Source: Apostichopus japonicus (Eukaryota; Echinodermata; Holothuroidea; Aspidochirotida; Stichopodidae). Taken from it: a stretch of 64,000 nucleotides of DNA. This document shows, piece by piece, positions 24,201-39,200 of this stretch. Within the stretch, counting starts at the first letter, position 1. The number at the start of each line of letters is the position of its first letter. The stretch is from the NCBI RefSeq assembly GCF_037975245.1, contig NC_092561.1:4328001-4392000 (forward strand). The letters are read 5' to 3'. The notes below the pieces were generated by a model that worked only from the letters and a program-made list of their open reading frames with translations, searched no databases and was not told the DNA's origin. Both the position numbers and the translations under genes were made by a program.

Positions 24201-27200
24201 AGAGTGTTGATTTCACCCGTAGTGTTCAATACATCCAATCCTTTCTCGACACCTGTATAGCAGGATAATCAATATTATCATATTCACAAATAACTTGGTC
24301 ACTGACGAAAAAGTGTTTCCTATCGGTAATTCACCACATACAACCTAAACATATTTGAAAGATTCTATATTTCGTGAAATACAATGTCCAATAATTGATT
24401 ATCAAGTACGCTTTTGTGATCCAAGTTAACCTTCCATGTGTTTGTCGGCATTATGCAACGTGTGTACGGTGACACGATATGAGGCGTTTCCTGTTTCTTC
24501 ATCTCTTGTTTTGCTTAAGGCTTTCCGATCGTGTTTTGAGTCGGTGAGGTGATTGTACACTTTGAGTACCTGCTCAGTGTTGGTGTGTGAACGTTTGGTT
24601 ACACTTAAACACCAATACAGAAACTAAGTATGAAGAAAGACACAGAGATACAATAAAACTTTCACCTCCGCCAATGGTCGTCGCTCCTTCAGCCTGGGTT
24701 GGGAGATCCATGAAGAGCGTATTGCGTGTAATATCGTTGATGGTAGTCAAGTTTCTTATTGCAATAGCAATGTTGTTAAAGGATACCAATCCAAGTTCTT
24801 CGCCATCAACGAGAACTTCATTGATGAATATGTATATCGCCTGTAATGAATATTCCAAACAATAGTGAGTCAACAAGAACACTCAGTGTATATGATACAT
24901 TACAAACATGTGCAGGATACCAATGGGAGAACAAGAATAGTTAGGGAGCCATTCACGTGTAGAGAAAGTACCACTTATTTTTCTTACTTGCTTTCTGTCT
25001 TTTTGCTATATCTTCTTTATTATTTCAATGGGCTAACCGTTTACCTATCATGATATTAGTTTGGGTTAAAGTTTGTCTGTCCTGATACATTAACATTAGA
25101 ATATTCTACGATTATGTTAAATTCCTTGTTCTATTTCCCACGTGACACAATTAGGTTGGTAAAGACAGTATTTTTTCTTATAAGTAGTTATGAAAGTATA
25201 CATGGTATCTTACGCCCTTGCATTATATTTATTAAAGAATAATACATTAGGTTAGTCAATGTAACAGTGTGTTAGATAATAACCAGGTTACAGATGTTTG
25301 AATGTGTCACGCTACTCTTGTTAAATGTGCTTTACTTTTATTTTTTCTCTCCAGTATCGCCTTTGTAACACACATTGTATATCAAAATAACCTGTCTGTA
25401 AAACACTCACCTGTCTTAAGGGTAATAATCGTGCAAACATACTGGCCGAGTTATCTATAACAAGGACATATCTGGCTGGCCTCTGTCTTACTCTCACAAA
25501 CTTCGTGGGCTGTATATTGACTGTTCCCTGCGATCTTACAAAGTCACTGTGTTCTTTCATAACCTGACAGAAAAAGATGCAGTTTAGATTATGCTGTTCT
25601 TATACTGCAGACAACTCTGATAAATATATCCTTGTCATAAACAACTATATCAAATGAACAAAATGAACAAAATGAATAAAAGCGTTGTGGTATAGTTAAA
25701 TCTCTTCCCAGCAGATGAAATCAGCTGATGTTGGCCTATTAGTTAGAACAATATAACAGAGCTGACAGTCATATTTCCGTGTGCATCGTAACGTGATCCA
25801 TTCAGGTACACCCCATTAATGCAAGAGGAATAGAAACATACCTGCCACACACTCTTCATTTCGCAATGCCTATTCTGTCGATTTGGTGCCTCTGCGTTAT
25901 GGATTAGTCGCTCGTTGCTATTTTCATCTTCATCTTCATCACAAAACTCAGAAATCTATACACAAAAATGGGACACAATTCCGATAAGCAATAGCTTTAT
26001 GCTCAGAAAAGTCGACCACTGTCCAATTTTAAAACATGTTGTGATACTGATAAACGTAACGGTTATAATTAAAAGTCTTTACAGTAGAATACTATCTTTG
26101 AGAAATTAGTTTAATATGTGGTCCATACGTGTTGTGTAATGTTTGATGCATTTATTGTAGGTAAGAATGTGTAAACATGACATTGTGTAAGTTAACATGA
26201 AATATTTCATTTTCTTTTGAAAACAGCACCAAACAACGGGTATGTAGAATTATTGTAACATAGCGACATTTAGCCAGAGAGGAATACATTTTTCTGTGAT
26301 AGTCGATAGGCAGAAACTTCGTCATTTTATCGGATAAGGACTTTTTTTGTATTAATGGTTTATACTCACGTAGTCAAGAAATTGCTTGTACATCAAAGAA
26401 GCTGTTTGAGGTGAATTTCGAGTATCATAAAAGCGACAGTTATCCCCTGGATATCCGTCCGGTGGAACGATGCAAGCTTCGCCGTCTAAAGTAGCCAACG
26501 TTCCTTGAAGCAAAAGTATACCAAAACTTTATTAGTTTTAAAATAGGACACATAGCCCATTATGGGACTATTTATAAATGATGTGCCAACAACTGTGTGC
26601 GCTTGTTACTACCAAAGGTAATACCTACAAATCATTAGTGTGGCCTACTGCAGGTCAAACTGTTTTCTTCACCTGTACCTGCTCTGTGAGACAATTATAT
26701 AGTATTGAATATGCTCTGAACAGTTTATGCTATAGGAATCGTATGGTAAATTAACACAGAAACGATGTATTACCTTGTTACTCATTGGTGGTGAGTGTAT
26801 CTATAATAGATCGCAGGTAAATACTTTGAATTTGAGAGATTTCGTCAAGCTCTCACCGTGACCCTGATGACTTGGTCATCTTATAACACATGAAGGTGCA
26901 TCGTGCAGGCACATTGTATCCTTAGTCATTCCCTATTTACCAACAAACGGTTAAACTCTACCATATATCCATACGGTTACTTACATGGACGTATAGGTGG
27001 ATGTTAAACATTGTATTGAAAGTCGATTACATAGTATTTTTGTATCGTTATTTGTTTAAAGTGATTCTATTAAGATATACATTTATATCTCCACTTCGAC
27101 AAAAATATAATTGGAAATTGTAATCATTTTCCTTAATACATCTGTCAATTTATGAATTACCTATACGATCGACAAACATATTACATAAAACCAGAACGAG

Positions 27201-30200
27201 ATACATACCAGGCCTACCTTAGTTACATCACTGAAACAAGTTCAATTTTAACTGCAATTTAGTCAGTTAACCAGTCTGGTACTATAATTGATATGATATT
27301 TACAACAGCGTTACTATAAAAACCGACCTGTAATAGACTTTGTACATCTAACAGCTTCTACTTGACCCGATGAGGAGTCATAAAAGTGTTGTTCGCCGGG
27401 CTGAGGATATTCATCAAATACACCCCACCGGTAATGTGCCCATTCATGTGCCAAGACCTGTTGGAATAATTCGTACAAATATTCGTATATATGTTGTGGA
27501 CTGAACAAGGAAATGTTGTCTTCTGAACCATCCCTCCCACCCCTTTACAAAGACCAAATCTAAGAAAGTAAACAACGAAAATCCCACTGGTTGATTGGGT
27601 AATTGTTGACTTGGTAATTGTACACACCTAAATATTAATTTCTCCTTTTCATTAATCTCATTATTGTTAAAGCTATATATGCTACATATTAAATCAAATA
27701 TAAACAGAACACCAAGGTAACTACCTTATCGTATCCACCGTAAACGTTAGCTATGTCACCATTAGTCACAAACTCAGGTGTTAGATGGATGTAAAGTCCC
27801 TGAGATCCGCAGAATGTAGGTTTGGCAGTGTAGGGTCGATTTATATTAGGGAAGGAACTATCTTCTCCTGGATTATCAATCCTAACATCACTATTTTCAA
27901 AACTTTCAGAAACCGCCGAAACATAGCTGGGATTATCTGACCACGTAGATGGGATCAGTATTCGTACTTCTTTAAAGTAAGTCATATCTCTGAAACGAAA
28001 AGAAATACAATGTTTGTACAGTGAGTCAGGAAAATGTTTTATTAAACAGTAGTGATACTTCTGCTGTTTTCGTGCATATTTTAATAAAACAATAAAATAA
28101 ATAAGACATCATATTTAACTTTGCTTACAGGAATTTACCCCAGTGATTCTTTGTCGGTATTGCAGATATGCTTTTAACGCTACTACGCTTTGTTTCTCTG
28201 GATGTTACTTGTTTTTACTTTTAACAGGGTAATTTATGTAGTTGCTAGTTAATATAATAATTGTTCAATTTGTTTATCATTGTATTTTTGGTAAGGATGG
28301 AAACTACTAAGAGCAGAAATAAGATAAAAACAACTCAAGTGAGAATTGGTTGGCATAAACGCCTTATTAAAAAGTTTTTTTTCGTTATAAAAGCTTAGCT
28401 TCACTGACTTTTCTTTTCGTGATATTGATTTACAAAATGTGTTATGTGGTTGTATCTATATATACAACACTGGAAATATACTAGATTTATATGCTTGTAT
28501 TTGCTCAAGAAGAGAAATACGGCAGTGCACAAATGAATCAAATCCAAGAATACGAAAAGTTACAAGAGACTGTATGTACTAGTTTTTTCTCTGGGTTTCA
28601 CTACCGCCAAATCCGATAGCACAGTGTGTTTAAACTTACACCAAAGGTACATACACAATATGAATGTGGGAATATGACTATAATGGGCAGTGAATGTACC
28701 GTTGTAGACAAGCCAACTCCCATGCAGAGTGGTGGATGGGAGTATTATTAGAGGTACTTTCATAATATTGTGAAAGTTGAAGATTTTCGATGAAGCATTT
28801 TTGATGTTTTCGCTTGACCAAAAAAAAAACTTAACTTCATTAACACTGATTCCATTACCTATGTAGCGGCAAGCAGTGTGCTTGTTTCACGTATTTGTTT
28901 CATAGTGTGAACTTCATCAATGTAACATTAAGTACATGTACTTTTACCAGGTTTTCTGTTAGAATTTTGTCATGTGAGATGATTCACAGAAATTACCCAT
29001 TTTGCGTCTAATAAAACCCATATATTAGCAAAGATGTGCAATATTTGTGCTTAAGCAAATAATGTTGCATTATGCATATGTTTCACCCATTGCACTGTTA
29101 AACAAAATGACTAATTAATTCTACGGGTAGCTGGGAACTATTGGTAAGATGTGGACCCAAACAGACACACATTGGACTTATTTAGTTTTGTTATAAATTG
29201 TCATAAATAGCACGCTACTAACAGATAACCAGAATGCAAAAATGCATTGTGGTTTTGATGATGTAACATGAGCAGTTTTCTTCATGAATCTGACGTAATG
29301 CATAGTGAGGGTGTACATGATTACAAGAATTTCACAAATTGACCTCTGATGACCGCAAATGACCTTTGACCTCCACCGGAAAACACTAGGCTTCTTTAAC
29401 TCAATATGGTACTTCTACACACTAAATTAGTGGTTGGCCCAAGTGTCCAGTATTGAGATATCGTGATTACAAGGTTTGACATTTGACTCCTTGTGACCCC
29501 AAATGACCTTTGAACTCCCCAAAAATCAAGATCCTTTTGTTCTTATGGTGGTACTTCTACACACTAACTATGAAGTTGATCCGACTCTTCCTTTAAGAGA
29601 TATCGTGTTTACAAGGTTTTCACAATTTTTCACTTGGTGACCCTAAATGATTTTGGAACTCCACTAAAATAATAGGCTTATTGTACCTAATGTGGTACTT
29701 CTACACATCAAATATGAAATTGGTGGGACCTTCCTTTCTTGAGATATCGTGTTTACAAGCTGGGTCATAAACGCACACCCACGCACACACACCCACCCAC
29801 ACCCACGCCATCATGAATACAAAGGCTACGATTATCATCGAAACCAAAAACAACTAGTTTCCTTCAATGTTATTTGGATTACATGCAAATACGCAGAACA
29901 AGTATGTTATAAAATATAAGTATATTAAACGATGACTAAAGGTACAAAGTAATTTGGTTAAGAAACACTGTTACAAGACTTAAATTTAATATCTTTAAAA
30001 CTGGAATATCTATAGAGCCATTACAAGTAATCTATGTCTGTTTGTTTCTTTGTAGACTATTTATGACAAATAAAAGCTAAAATTCTGAATAAATTCGCCC
30101 GTTAAAGTAAAATGAGTTCCATACACATAGTGTCAACTGTAACATGTTGCCATTACAGAAAAGAGTGCAAACGTTATCGATATAGGTCCATACAACTCTA

Positions 30201-33200
30201 CAGCTACAACATTTGTACATGACATTGTTTTACGTTGTCGTGCAACAATGACTCTTTCAATACAAGGCAAAATCAACTGGTGTAATGATCATCAAAGCAT
30301 AATTTATCTAGACGTTAGAAAAATAGGTTGATCAAGGAAGGAGGAAGTGCTGAAACAGTTTATGATTGAATGAACCCGGCTGTTTATACGTTATACACTG
30401 TAAAGAAAAAATTGTAAATTTTACAGTGAAATGGCTGTCAGCTAAAATGCCAAAAATAATTTGTAAATTTTACAATCACTTGTAAATTAAAAAACAGTTA
30501 AAAACTGTAAACTTTACCATTTTTGGTAATTCAAATTACAAATTATTGTAAAGATATTTACCGAAAACTGCAATATTTACAGTTGAAAACTGTAAAATTA
30601 ACAATTTATTGTAAATTAATTTACAACAATATGTAATATATACAGATGAAAACTGTGAAATTAACAATAAATTGTAAATGAATTTACAAAAAAATGTTAT
30701 ATTTACATATTAAAACTGTAAAATTGACAATTTATTGTAAATAAATTTACAAACATATGTAATATTCACAGTTTAAAACTGTGAAATAAACAACAAATTG
30801 TACATGAATTTACCAAAAAATGTAATATTCACATTTGTGAAATGTAAAATTTTCCAATTTCACAATAAATTACACATTACTGTAATTAATTTACACAAAA
30901 ATGTAATATTCACAATTGATTGTCTGCAGGGTCACAACAAATTTGGAAAATTAACAGGTCCTATTTCCATGGCAGTGGTATTTCACCAGTTGGTTAGCGA
31001 TACAATATTTACTCGATCAAGGGCATACAATGTGACCTTCGCAAATGACCTTTGAGCTACTTGAAAAATGAAATGCTTGAACATGAAACATGTACAAATG
31101 ACCATTATTTATATAAGTAAGGAATTTTAGCTTTTTTTCTGTAGTCACATTTAGACTGTGGGTAAAACAGAGTAAATTTTCAAAAATGGAAAATAACAAG
31201 GAAATAGTTTATTACAACTTTATTGGAACCTTTAAATGAATACCTGTAACTGGTGCTTACATTCTTACTATCATTAAAACACCAGTCTTACATATGGCCA
31301 TGTGTTTTAATCTGGGCCAGTAAATAAGTGGCGATGTTACATCTGTGCAACACATTTCAAGGGGCGGCCACTCCCTAACCCCGCCCCCCCCCCCCCTCCG
31401 GGTGGATCTCGGGTCCCCCCGAAATTAGTGGTTTCCCCCTTAACCCCCTCCCCCCAAGAAAAAAATAACAAATACAACAGAAAAGTATAACATTTTGCCT
31501 CATTCGTTACCTCAAATCTCCATAATATCTCAGAGGAAGGACATTTTGTACGAACGTATCTTCAATGTTTTCTGTTTCTTGCAAAACTTCCCAGAGAAAG
31601 AATCTGCATCATTAATATTCCGAACTGTAGCACTAAATATGATTTCACAATATTAACCCAACGTGTACAAAAGTTATAAATGTGACAAAAGGAGGGCCTG
31701 TCACTTCCACACACAAGTTCACAAGAACCTTGAAAATGTGCAGTTAGCCTCGTCGCCATGATATGGTGGCAGACCGTGATTATGATTATGTAAAGGTCGG
31801 AAGACAAACACAATATGGTTGGTTACCTGAGTGACCCTCCTATGGGCGCCCATTCATTTTGTTAATCTCGCAATCAGCCTCCGATCAGTAAACTCAACAG
31901 ATAGCTAGTATGATGCTGAATTAGCCCCCTTATTTGCAAATGTTGTAAAATTCACAAAGTGTCCCTCATGTTTGCACAAGTTTTATGTGGGTCATTCCAA
32001 GCCAAATTTTTTACATGCCCAGGTGACAATTTCCTGTTTTTTTGCAGAATTGGAACTCCCTCTAATTAGTTGATAATTAATGACCAATTAAAAACATTTA
32101 TGTCAATATACATTTTTTATGAAAGATATTACACTCAAAAAATTATTTCAAGTACTTGAATATATTCCTAAAGTAAACATACCAACTGATCCAAATTTTG
32201 ATGAAAATAGACGAAAATTTAATAATCTTTATTCACGAACCGTCTCCCACATGACCACCTTTTCCCCCGCCAGTTGTACTAATGCATACACTTCCGGGTT
32301 GGCTTACGATTTTTGAATCAAAGGCGAAGGCAGGCATGATCCTGTTTTAACTGCGATACTGTAGGGTAAACAACCCCCTTTCAAGCCAAGTCTCATGCTT
32401 CACAGTTGGGCATTTTTAGACAATAAAACACATATGGAATTCTATTTCGGCTGAACTAATGTCTGAATGGCAAACCTACTACACAAAATTGTGAGATTAT
32501 AACCAATTGCTACTAGTGTTGGCGCTAGGATCATAATTTCGGGGGGAAAATTCCCCCCTTTCGAATTTTTTTTGGGGGGGATTTTTAAATTTTGGGGGGA
32601 ATACTAAAATTGAGCGTAAATTTAAACTTCGACATAAAATGATGTTGTACTAGTTTTATGCATTAGCAAATGACAGTTGAGCATCAGTAGTACAAATTAA
32701 AAGCTGATAAAATCAAGCATCACCCCCCCCCCCCAAAAGAAAAGTGCGGGAATCCCGCAATCGCACTGCTTAGCGCCATCACTGATTGCTACTATTTGTT
32801 AATGTTCACAATTGTCACTACAGAGCCCATTCGAAGTCACTGACGTTCTGGATCAAAGAGAGTACTTTCGGATGGGTGCCATATCCTTTCTTGAGTTTCG
32901 ATCCTTTGTCCGGATTTATCATCAAGAAACACCTACAAAATTGAAGAATAAAAAATGGACAGATATAATAGTGTACAGAATAAAACTTTGTCAAAATCCA
33001 TCAAAGGATATATGCATGAGATCACTTATGAACAATTGTTGAGAGATTGAGTGATGAATAGAGTGATGGATGCAGCGCAATCAAAATAGCCCTGACCAGC
33101 ATGATGCTGGTATGAGCTAGTGATATTATCTTGGAAATCTGTTATGTTCCGGAAAGTTGTCGTTAAATACAATTACCCAAAGCTTGACATCAGCACCCAC

Positions 33201-36200
33201 AAATGCGGATGAGTTTCCGGCTTGCGGGTGCACACAGCAAAGGCACACGCAAAAGTGTTGCGGGCAAAAACAAATTGTGTCCGACAGCACCTGATGTGTG
33301 CCCTAGGCTCCGTACAAACCATGCATCAGGTGTTGTCGTACACAGTCTTGTTTTGATGGTAAACCAACTTTCATGGATGTAGACGATGCGATTCCACCCA
33401 CAAGGTTTTGCAGGTAATCAAAATCCCCTTAAGAAAATGAGCATTATTCTAGCTCATATTCAAATGATGGGTCAAATGTTTCTTTTTCAATGCATTCTGT
33501 GAGATATCCTGTGAGTTCTTCGAATGTATTCCAGATTAATAGCAATTTTAGACAGGATCCATGGCTCTCATAAAAAATTAGGCAGGTCCTGTGATTGATT
33601 ATTAGGATATTTTCTGGCCCTTTTTACCAGCTAAGGTCATATAGAGCCACCCAATTCTTTTTTATATCAGTTAGAGACACTGAGAGCTAAAATATATCAC
33701 CCAGGTGGCTCCTGTAGACCCATAACCTTTAGGCCCACGTCTGGGTCGTATGTGACCCACCTTTTCCCCTGGCCACTCGAAACTGCCAGTAGGTACCCAG
33801 AAATTTGGACAGCGGGATGCAGGCGCGTGACAACCCGCGCTGTTGCGAACACAAGGGGGCAGACTTCAGCCTCCTCTCAGCCATTGTCGCGCAAATCCCA
33901 CCCTACTTATTGAGAGGTGTGGGCTAATGGTTGACCAGCTGTGGGAGAGCCTCGTCAGCAGCAGGCTGAGAGATGGACTGGATGGGAGTGGAAAAAATTT
34001 GAGCAGGGATGAGGTGGTTAGAAGGTTGCCGTTTGGGAAGGCTGAGGTTGAAAGATTCTGTGGTTAGGGATATGAGAAGGGTTTGGCACGTGCCAACATG
34101 TGTGAGGGCTAGCCCGCTTCCTTTGAGGGGTGGAAGAAGTTGAAAGATGTCCCAATTCACAACCGATCTCATAAATTGCATATCACATGTTCGTATCTAC
34201 TTTTTCAAATTGGATCGACCATTCATGTCCAACTTGAAGGCTTCTGGTTCGCCCAAATTCGCTCCTGGTTCACTCAAAATCTCTGTGCACCAACCAGGAA
34301 CCCCTTTTCTCAAAATGTGGCTCCTAATTCCAGCATAAAAAACCCCACCATTATTGCCCTTTCTTTCCAGGCATGGTTATTGACATACTGAGTGTACTGT
34401 ACCTTTGAAAAAAGTCCAAAGTTGCAGGTGCTCCTTCATTATATTCTATTCTGAAACAGTAGTAGGCTGAAAACAGCATTCCGAGGGCAGACAGGAATGA
34501 CAAAATATTGTCAGCAACAACATGGCGGTCGATAACCAGTATCCATTTCTTGGCAGTTAACATCTCACCTGAAAGTGAATAAATATATTTGTCATTCACC
34601 TCCTTTCAACAAGAACAAATTTGTGTTGAGATTCCAGCTGGGTATATTGTTCCTTTTGGGTAGTCTGTTTTTTATCCTTTTAGGTTGCTGCAGTTGCAAT
34701 ATTCTTGCATGGATTTGGCTACTGTATTGATTGCTGACCTCAAGTGACCTTCAAACAACATAAAAAACTAGGCTTTTGAACTCCAAGTGGGGAACCTAAG
34801 CTAAGTATATTAACAGTTAGGGATGTACCCGATCCAAAATTTTGAGATCCGGCCGGACCCGATTTTACCCGATAGTACGAACTATCCGGTCAGATCTCCG
34901 GCCGGATAGTATGAACTATCCGGTACACCCCTAATAACAGTCCCACAAGTTGATATTCCCCAGATTTCATGCTTACAATAAGTGTCATAGACGCACACAC
35001 ACCCACATGCCTGCAGAAATTAATTTCGCCATTGGCAAGAAATAACCCCCATCAAATCTTGCAACCTTGTGTGAACTTGTCCTGTTGTCTTTGTCATTTC
35101 AATTTGAAGTGAAGCATGTCACAGCTTCGAAATAATTTTTAGGTCTGTTTGTTTTATTAGTGATCTGAAACAGTTCAGTAAATATTATTTCGTATTAGCT
35201 CATGAATTTTCAATACAGCCTTTAGGTTGACAAAAGGTTGAGTTAAAATCAATCTTATTCTACAGATAGAGTGCTTACCACAAGCAATCAGGGATGGAGT
35301 GTTTGGAAGATCCTTCTGCCTGTCTACATCATCTTTGGTGGTTGTAGGTTGAAATAGAAAATTAAATGAAAGAGAAATGTAAATCAAAACAGGAGGCCTT
35401 GATTCTGACGAACCTTATAACATATTGATGAAATACACTGCAGCCTACAGACTTAGTGACCTTAAATCATTTTGATTTTTTTTCTTTTGAGTGATTTCAT
35501 AAAATGGCCCCTACGTGAATTACTATTTCCCCTTTTTACACTGTTCTCTATTCTAAACCACCTTCCCTCTTTTTGCATAGGTTTTTGCCTCAATATCCTG
35601 GGCAATTTGTACACACTCTATCCTACAATATCACTGAACTACCCTAATAATAGTAAGCCTTCTCCTCTGTACCAGAGCAGACAATGGACATTTGCCTCAC
35701 TCACAAGTTAACCTTCCAAAGTTGTTCCTAGCTGCTAGCTGGCTACATTCTACTTCTAGTACCATGGAGTTAAAATGACTCCTTGACTTGTTAGAATCGG
35801 CGAGTGCTGATTGGCTAAAAAAGGTCTCCTATACTTTAACACAGTCAACTATACATACTCTATTGGTAATAACAAACAGGAATTTTCCTTTAACTCTCCC
35901 AGGTTTTTGCATGAGCTTAACCACAAATGTAAACAAACATGCAGAAACTGGGGGACAAATTAAAGGAGATTTGGCGAGAGGTGTGAGATCAGATTTTTTT
36001 TAAAAGAATGGGGATTAATTGTAATTAATTAACCATTGACCAAAAATTATTAGGCATCAGCATCACCTTATCCATACACAATCCAGCAATGATCAGTTCA
36101 ACTTTGAATATGATCCATCAAAATCTTGAGAAGATTAGGATATTTAAAAATATTACGAAGAATGACCCACGATGACCCCCTTATTTTGACCCCCTGATTT

Positions 36201-39200
36201 GACCTTAATTAAACGAACACCCCCCATAACCCTCATCCCAAGGAACGTTGTGACCAAGTTTCATTATAATTGGCCATACACTGTACGAACAGAGGCAATT
36301 TGAAATATGGGGCCGTGGCCTGGGCCACAAAAGACCCCTAGGTGACCTTTGATCTCAAATTCATGAACAACCTAAATTCACTAATACCACAGTACTATTG
36401 TCACAAACCCTCAACATTGTACCATGGAATCTGTAGGAGAAGCATTTTGCATATTTGCACAAAATGGCCCATTACGGCCCACACGTGACCTTTGACCCCA
36501 AATTTCGGACCACCTCTAATGGCCCCACACCCAATGGTCCTTGTGTCCAAGTTTCATGAAATTCCATTAAACACTGTGTGAGTGGGAGCGGTTTTTACCA
36601 ATTGTTGACGGATAGAGTGATAGAATGATAGACGTTGCACTGTAACAATAGCTCCCACCAGCATGCTGGTATGAGCTGAAAAGAAATGATTATCACATTT
36701 ACATAAGGCCCTCAAAAAAATTGTTTGTTTGCCGTCATCCGCCGCGCCTAAAATTCGAAAAAATGAGGGGCAGATTTTTTTCAAAAGATAACAAAATGGA
36801 ACTCTTTCTTGGTTGATTTTGAAAAACGAGAAGGAATGGGCCTTTAATAAGTAAATAAAGCTGGTGAGCTTGACCTCCACGGAACTACAATATTTTAATC
36901 ACAGATCTCACTACAATTAAAGATCCATTCAATACCAAGCCACAAACTTGGCAGCAAATGAGTGGTCTTTAGTGTACATATTTTTTTTTTTTTTTTACAT
37001 AAAAATAGGACTTCTAAGTTCTGTAACAAATGGTAATGGGATGCCGGGAACACACGTTAACGGCGGATATTAAAGCATTTTGCATGTGTAGACAATTGGG
37101 CAGCAGAAACAAGATTTTCCGTTGTGTTGCGCAATCTTTAAATTCGCGGGATTTTCCATTATACTGCGCAATCTTTAAATTCGCGGGATTTTCCATTATA
37201 TTGCGCAATCTTCACATTTGCGGAATTGTTACGTATGGAAACGATTAATCGTTAATCGTTCGAATAATGCGTAGCGATTACCGAATAGTCAATTATTCGT
37301 AAATCAACAGCCCTATAGCCTACTATTTGCATGTTAGAGCGCAGGCTAGGCATTCAGCGATATCACTTTTACTGGTTATAGTAACACCTAGGGTTCGCAT
37401 TATTAGCAGCGAAATGGGGGAATCGCGCAATCTGAGGCTGTGCTCCCGCGCCAACCCAACCCCCCCCCATCCCCCCCCCGTAGCGCCGCCACTGCAGACA
37501 GTAAAATTAGACGTAGGCCTAACATATTTTTTTCAATGGACAATTGGAGATCGCGAAATTATCGACACTAACGATTATTCGCTACAGTTCTTTTGTTTAT
37601 CGTAATTGCTACAAAACGAACGAATAACAGTTTATCGTTAATTGCCAACAGCCCTACACTGCACTACCTACATTGTACAAATGATAATTCCAAATACACC
37701 TTGAACAATTGGAGTACAGTAAAGAAGACTAAAGAGGGATTAAAAAACATTTCTTTTTCATTCATGTACTTCACAAGCTATAAACCCTGAGTTAATGCTC
37801 ACTTATCACTCCTCCCTAACTCCTCATGCCTTTGGTAATTTGTATTTGCCTCCTTCCCACCCCTCCACCACGCAGTTCACACGGTTCAAACTACCAACCC
37901 ACCCCCTTGTGTGGGACGTCATCAATGAGTGCCCCCTAATCACTGGTAAAAAGTTGATTATTCAACATTTTTGGCATCAACTATGAACCAGTCTGAACAA
38001 AATCATATTCATGACATGTCTTTATGACTGAAATTCACAGTACTGTTTTCATCGGTACAAGTTATGATACTAAAATTCCCACAGCGTGCCATGAAATGTT
38101 ACTAAAATTTCTCCATTCATCTTCATCCTTAGCTAAACTGTCATTTTTTGATATTATTTCCTAACAAAATGAGTAACATTATTTTGTATAAATGTTCAGT
38201 ATTTTTTTTGTATGAACCTGTTAACATATTACAAAATTATTTTACTTTACATCCGGGCGCTAATGCACGCTTCTCACGTGTGGGGCGAAACAGACGACCT
38301 GCTGCCATCTGAAGTTAGTAATACTATAGGGCAGGGCGGACTTCTTTGAACAATGCTGTTACCATGACAACTGTACCCAACCCGCTGTACTATCAGCCGG
38401 TGAAAACAAACGGTCTACGTTCACAGACACTGAGTTACTGTGGCCTAGCTTGATCGACAGAGCTAAAATATTCTTATTTACAAGTTTAAACTTCAAATAA
38501 TGTCAAACATTTGTGTAGTTATATGCTACTAAACACTTATTGCTTGGGATTTAGGGAACAAGTACGTCAAGAAACATTTTTTCACTTAGCAAAAGCCATT
38601 ATTTGTACGCTATCCCGCTGTAGGTATGTGTGTGCTCACCGGCAGAAATCCGGTGAATGCTGAAAAGTGACGTCAGCACGTGCTGCCCTATTGTAATTAT
38701 TTTCTCAAATTTCACCACCTGAGCCTTTGTAACTAGCCTAAATAAGATAATTAACATGGGTTGATCATTTTATTGATGCATGCAAGTGATCTGATAGGGG
38801 CTAGTGATGGATAAACTAGTACTACTATTCCTTTAGTACTACTATGTTAGCATATTAAAGAAACTTAGAAATAACCTACGATTTGTTAATACTATTAACT
38901 ATTATTCTCACCAGTTTGTCAAGCATACTGTATGACAAAGTAGAATTCGGCCTAGCTACAGTAGTTCAATCCAAATCTCAAGTTCGAATAGTTCATATAA
39001 TAGACCGACAATATCGTTTGAATTTGAAATAATTTCACTTTATACCAAAGGCAAGGGCGATATTTACTATAGACTAGTAGTACTAGTAGTACAGGCCAAC
39101 GCCGCACCTTGGCGGGAAAACTTACTACGAATAGCCTAACACACTAATTCACCTGTAAAAACAGTCAATTAACAGAGCAAAAAGCCTAGGCTTAAGTTTG

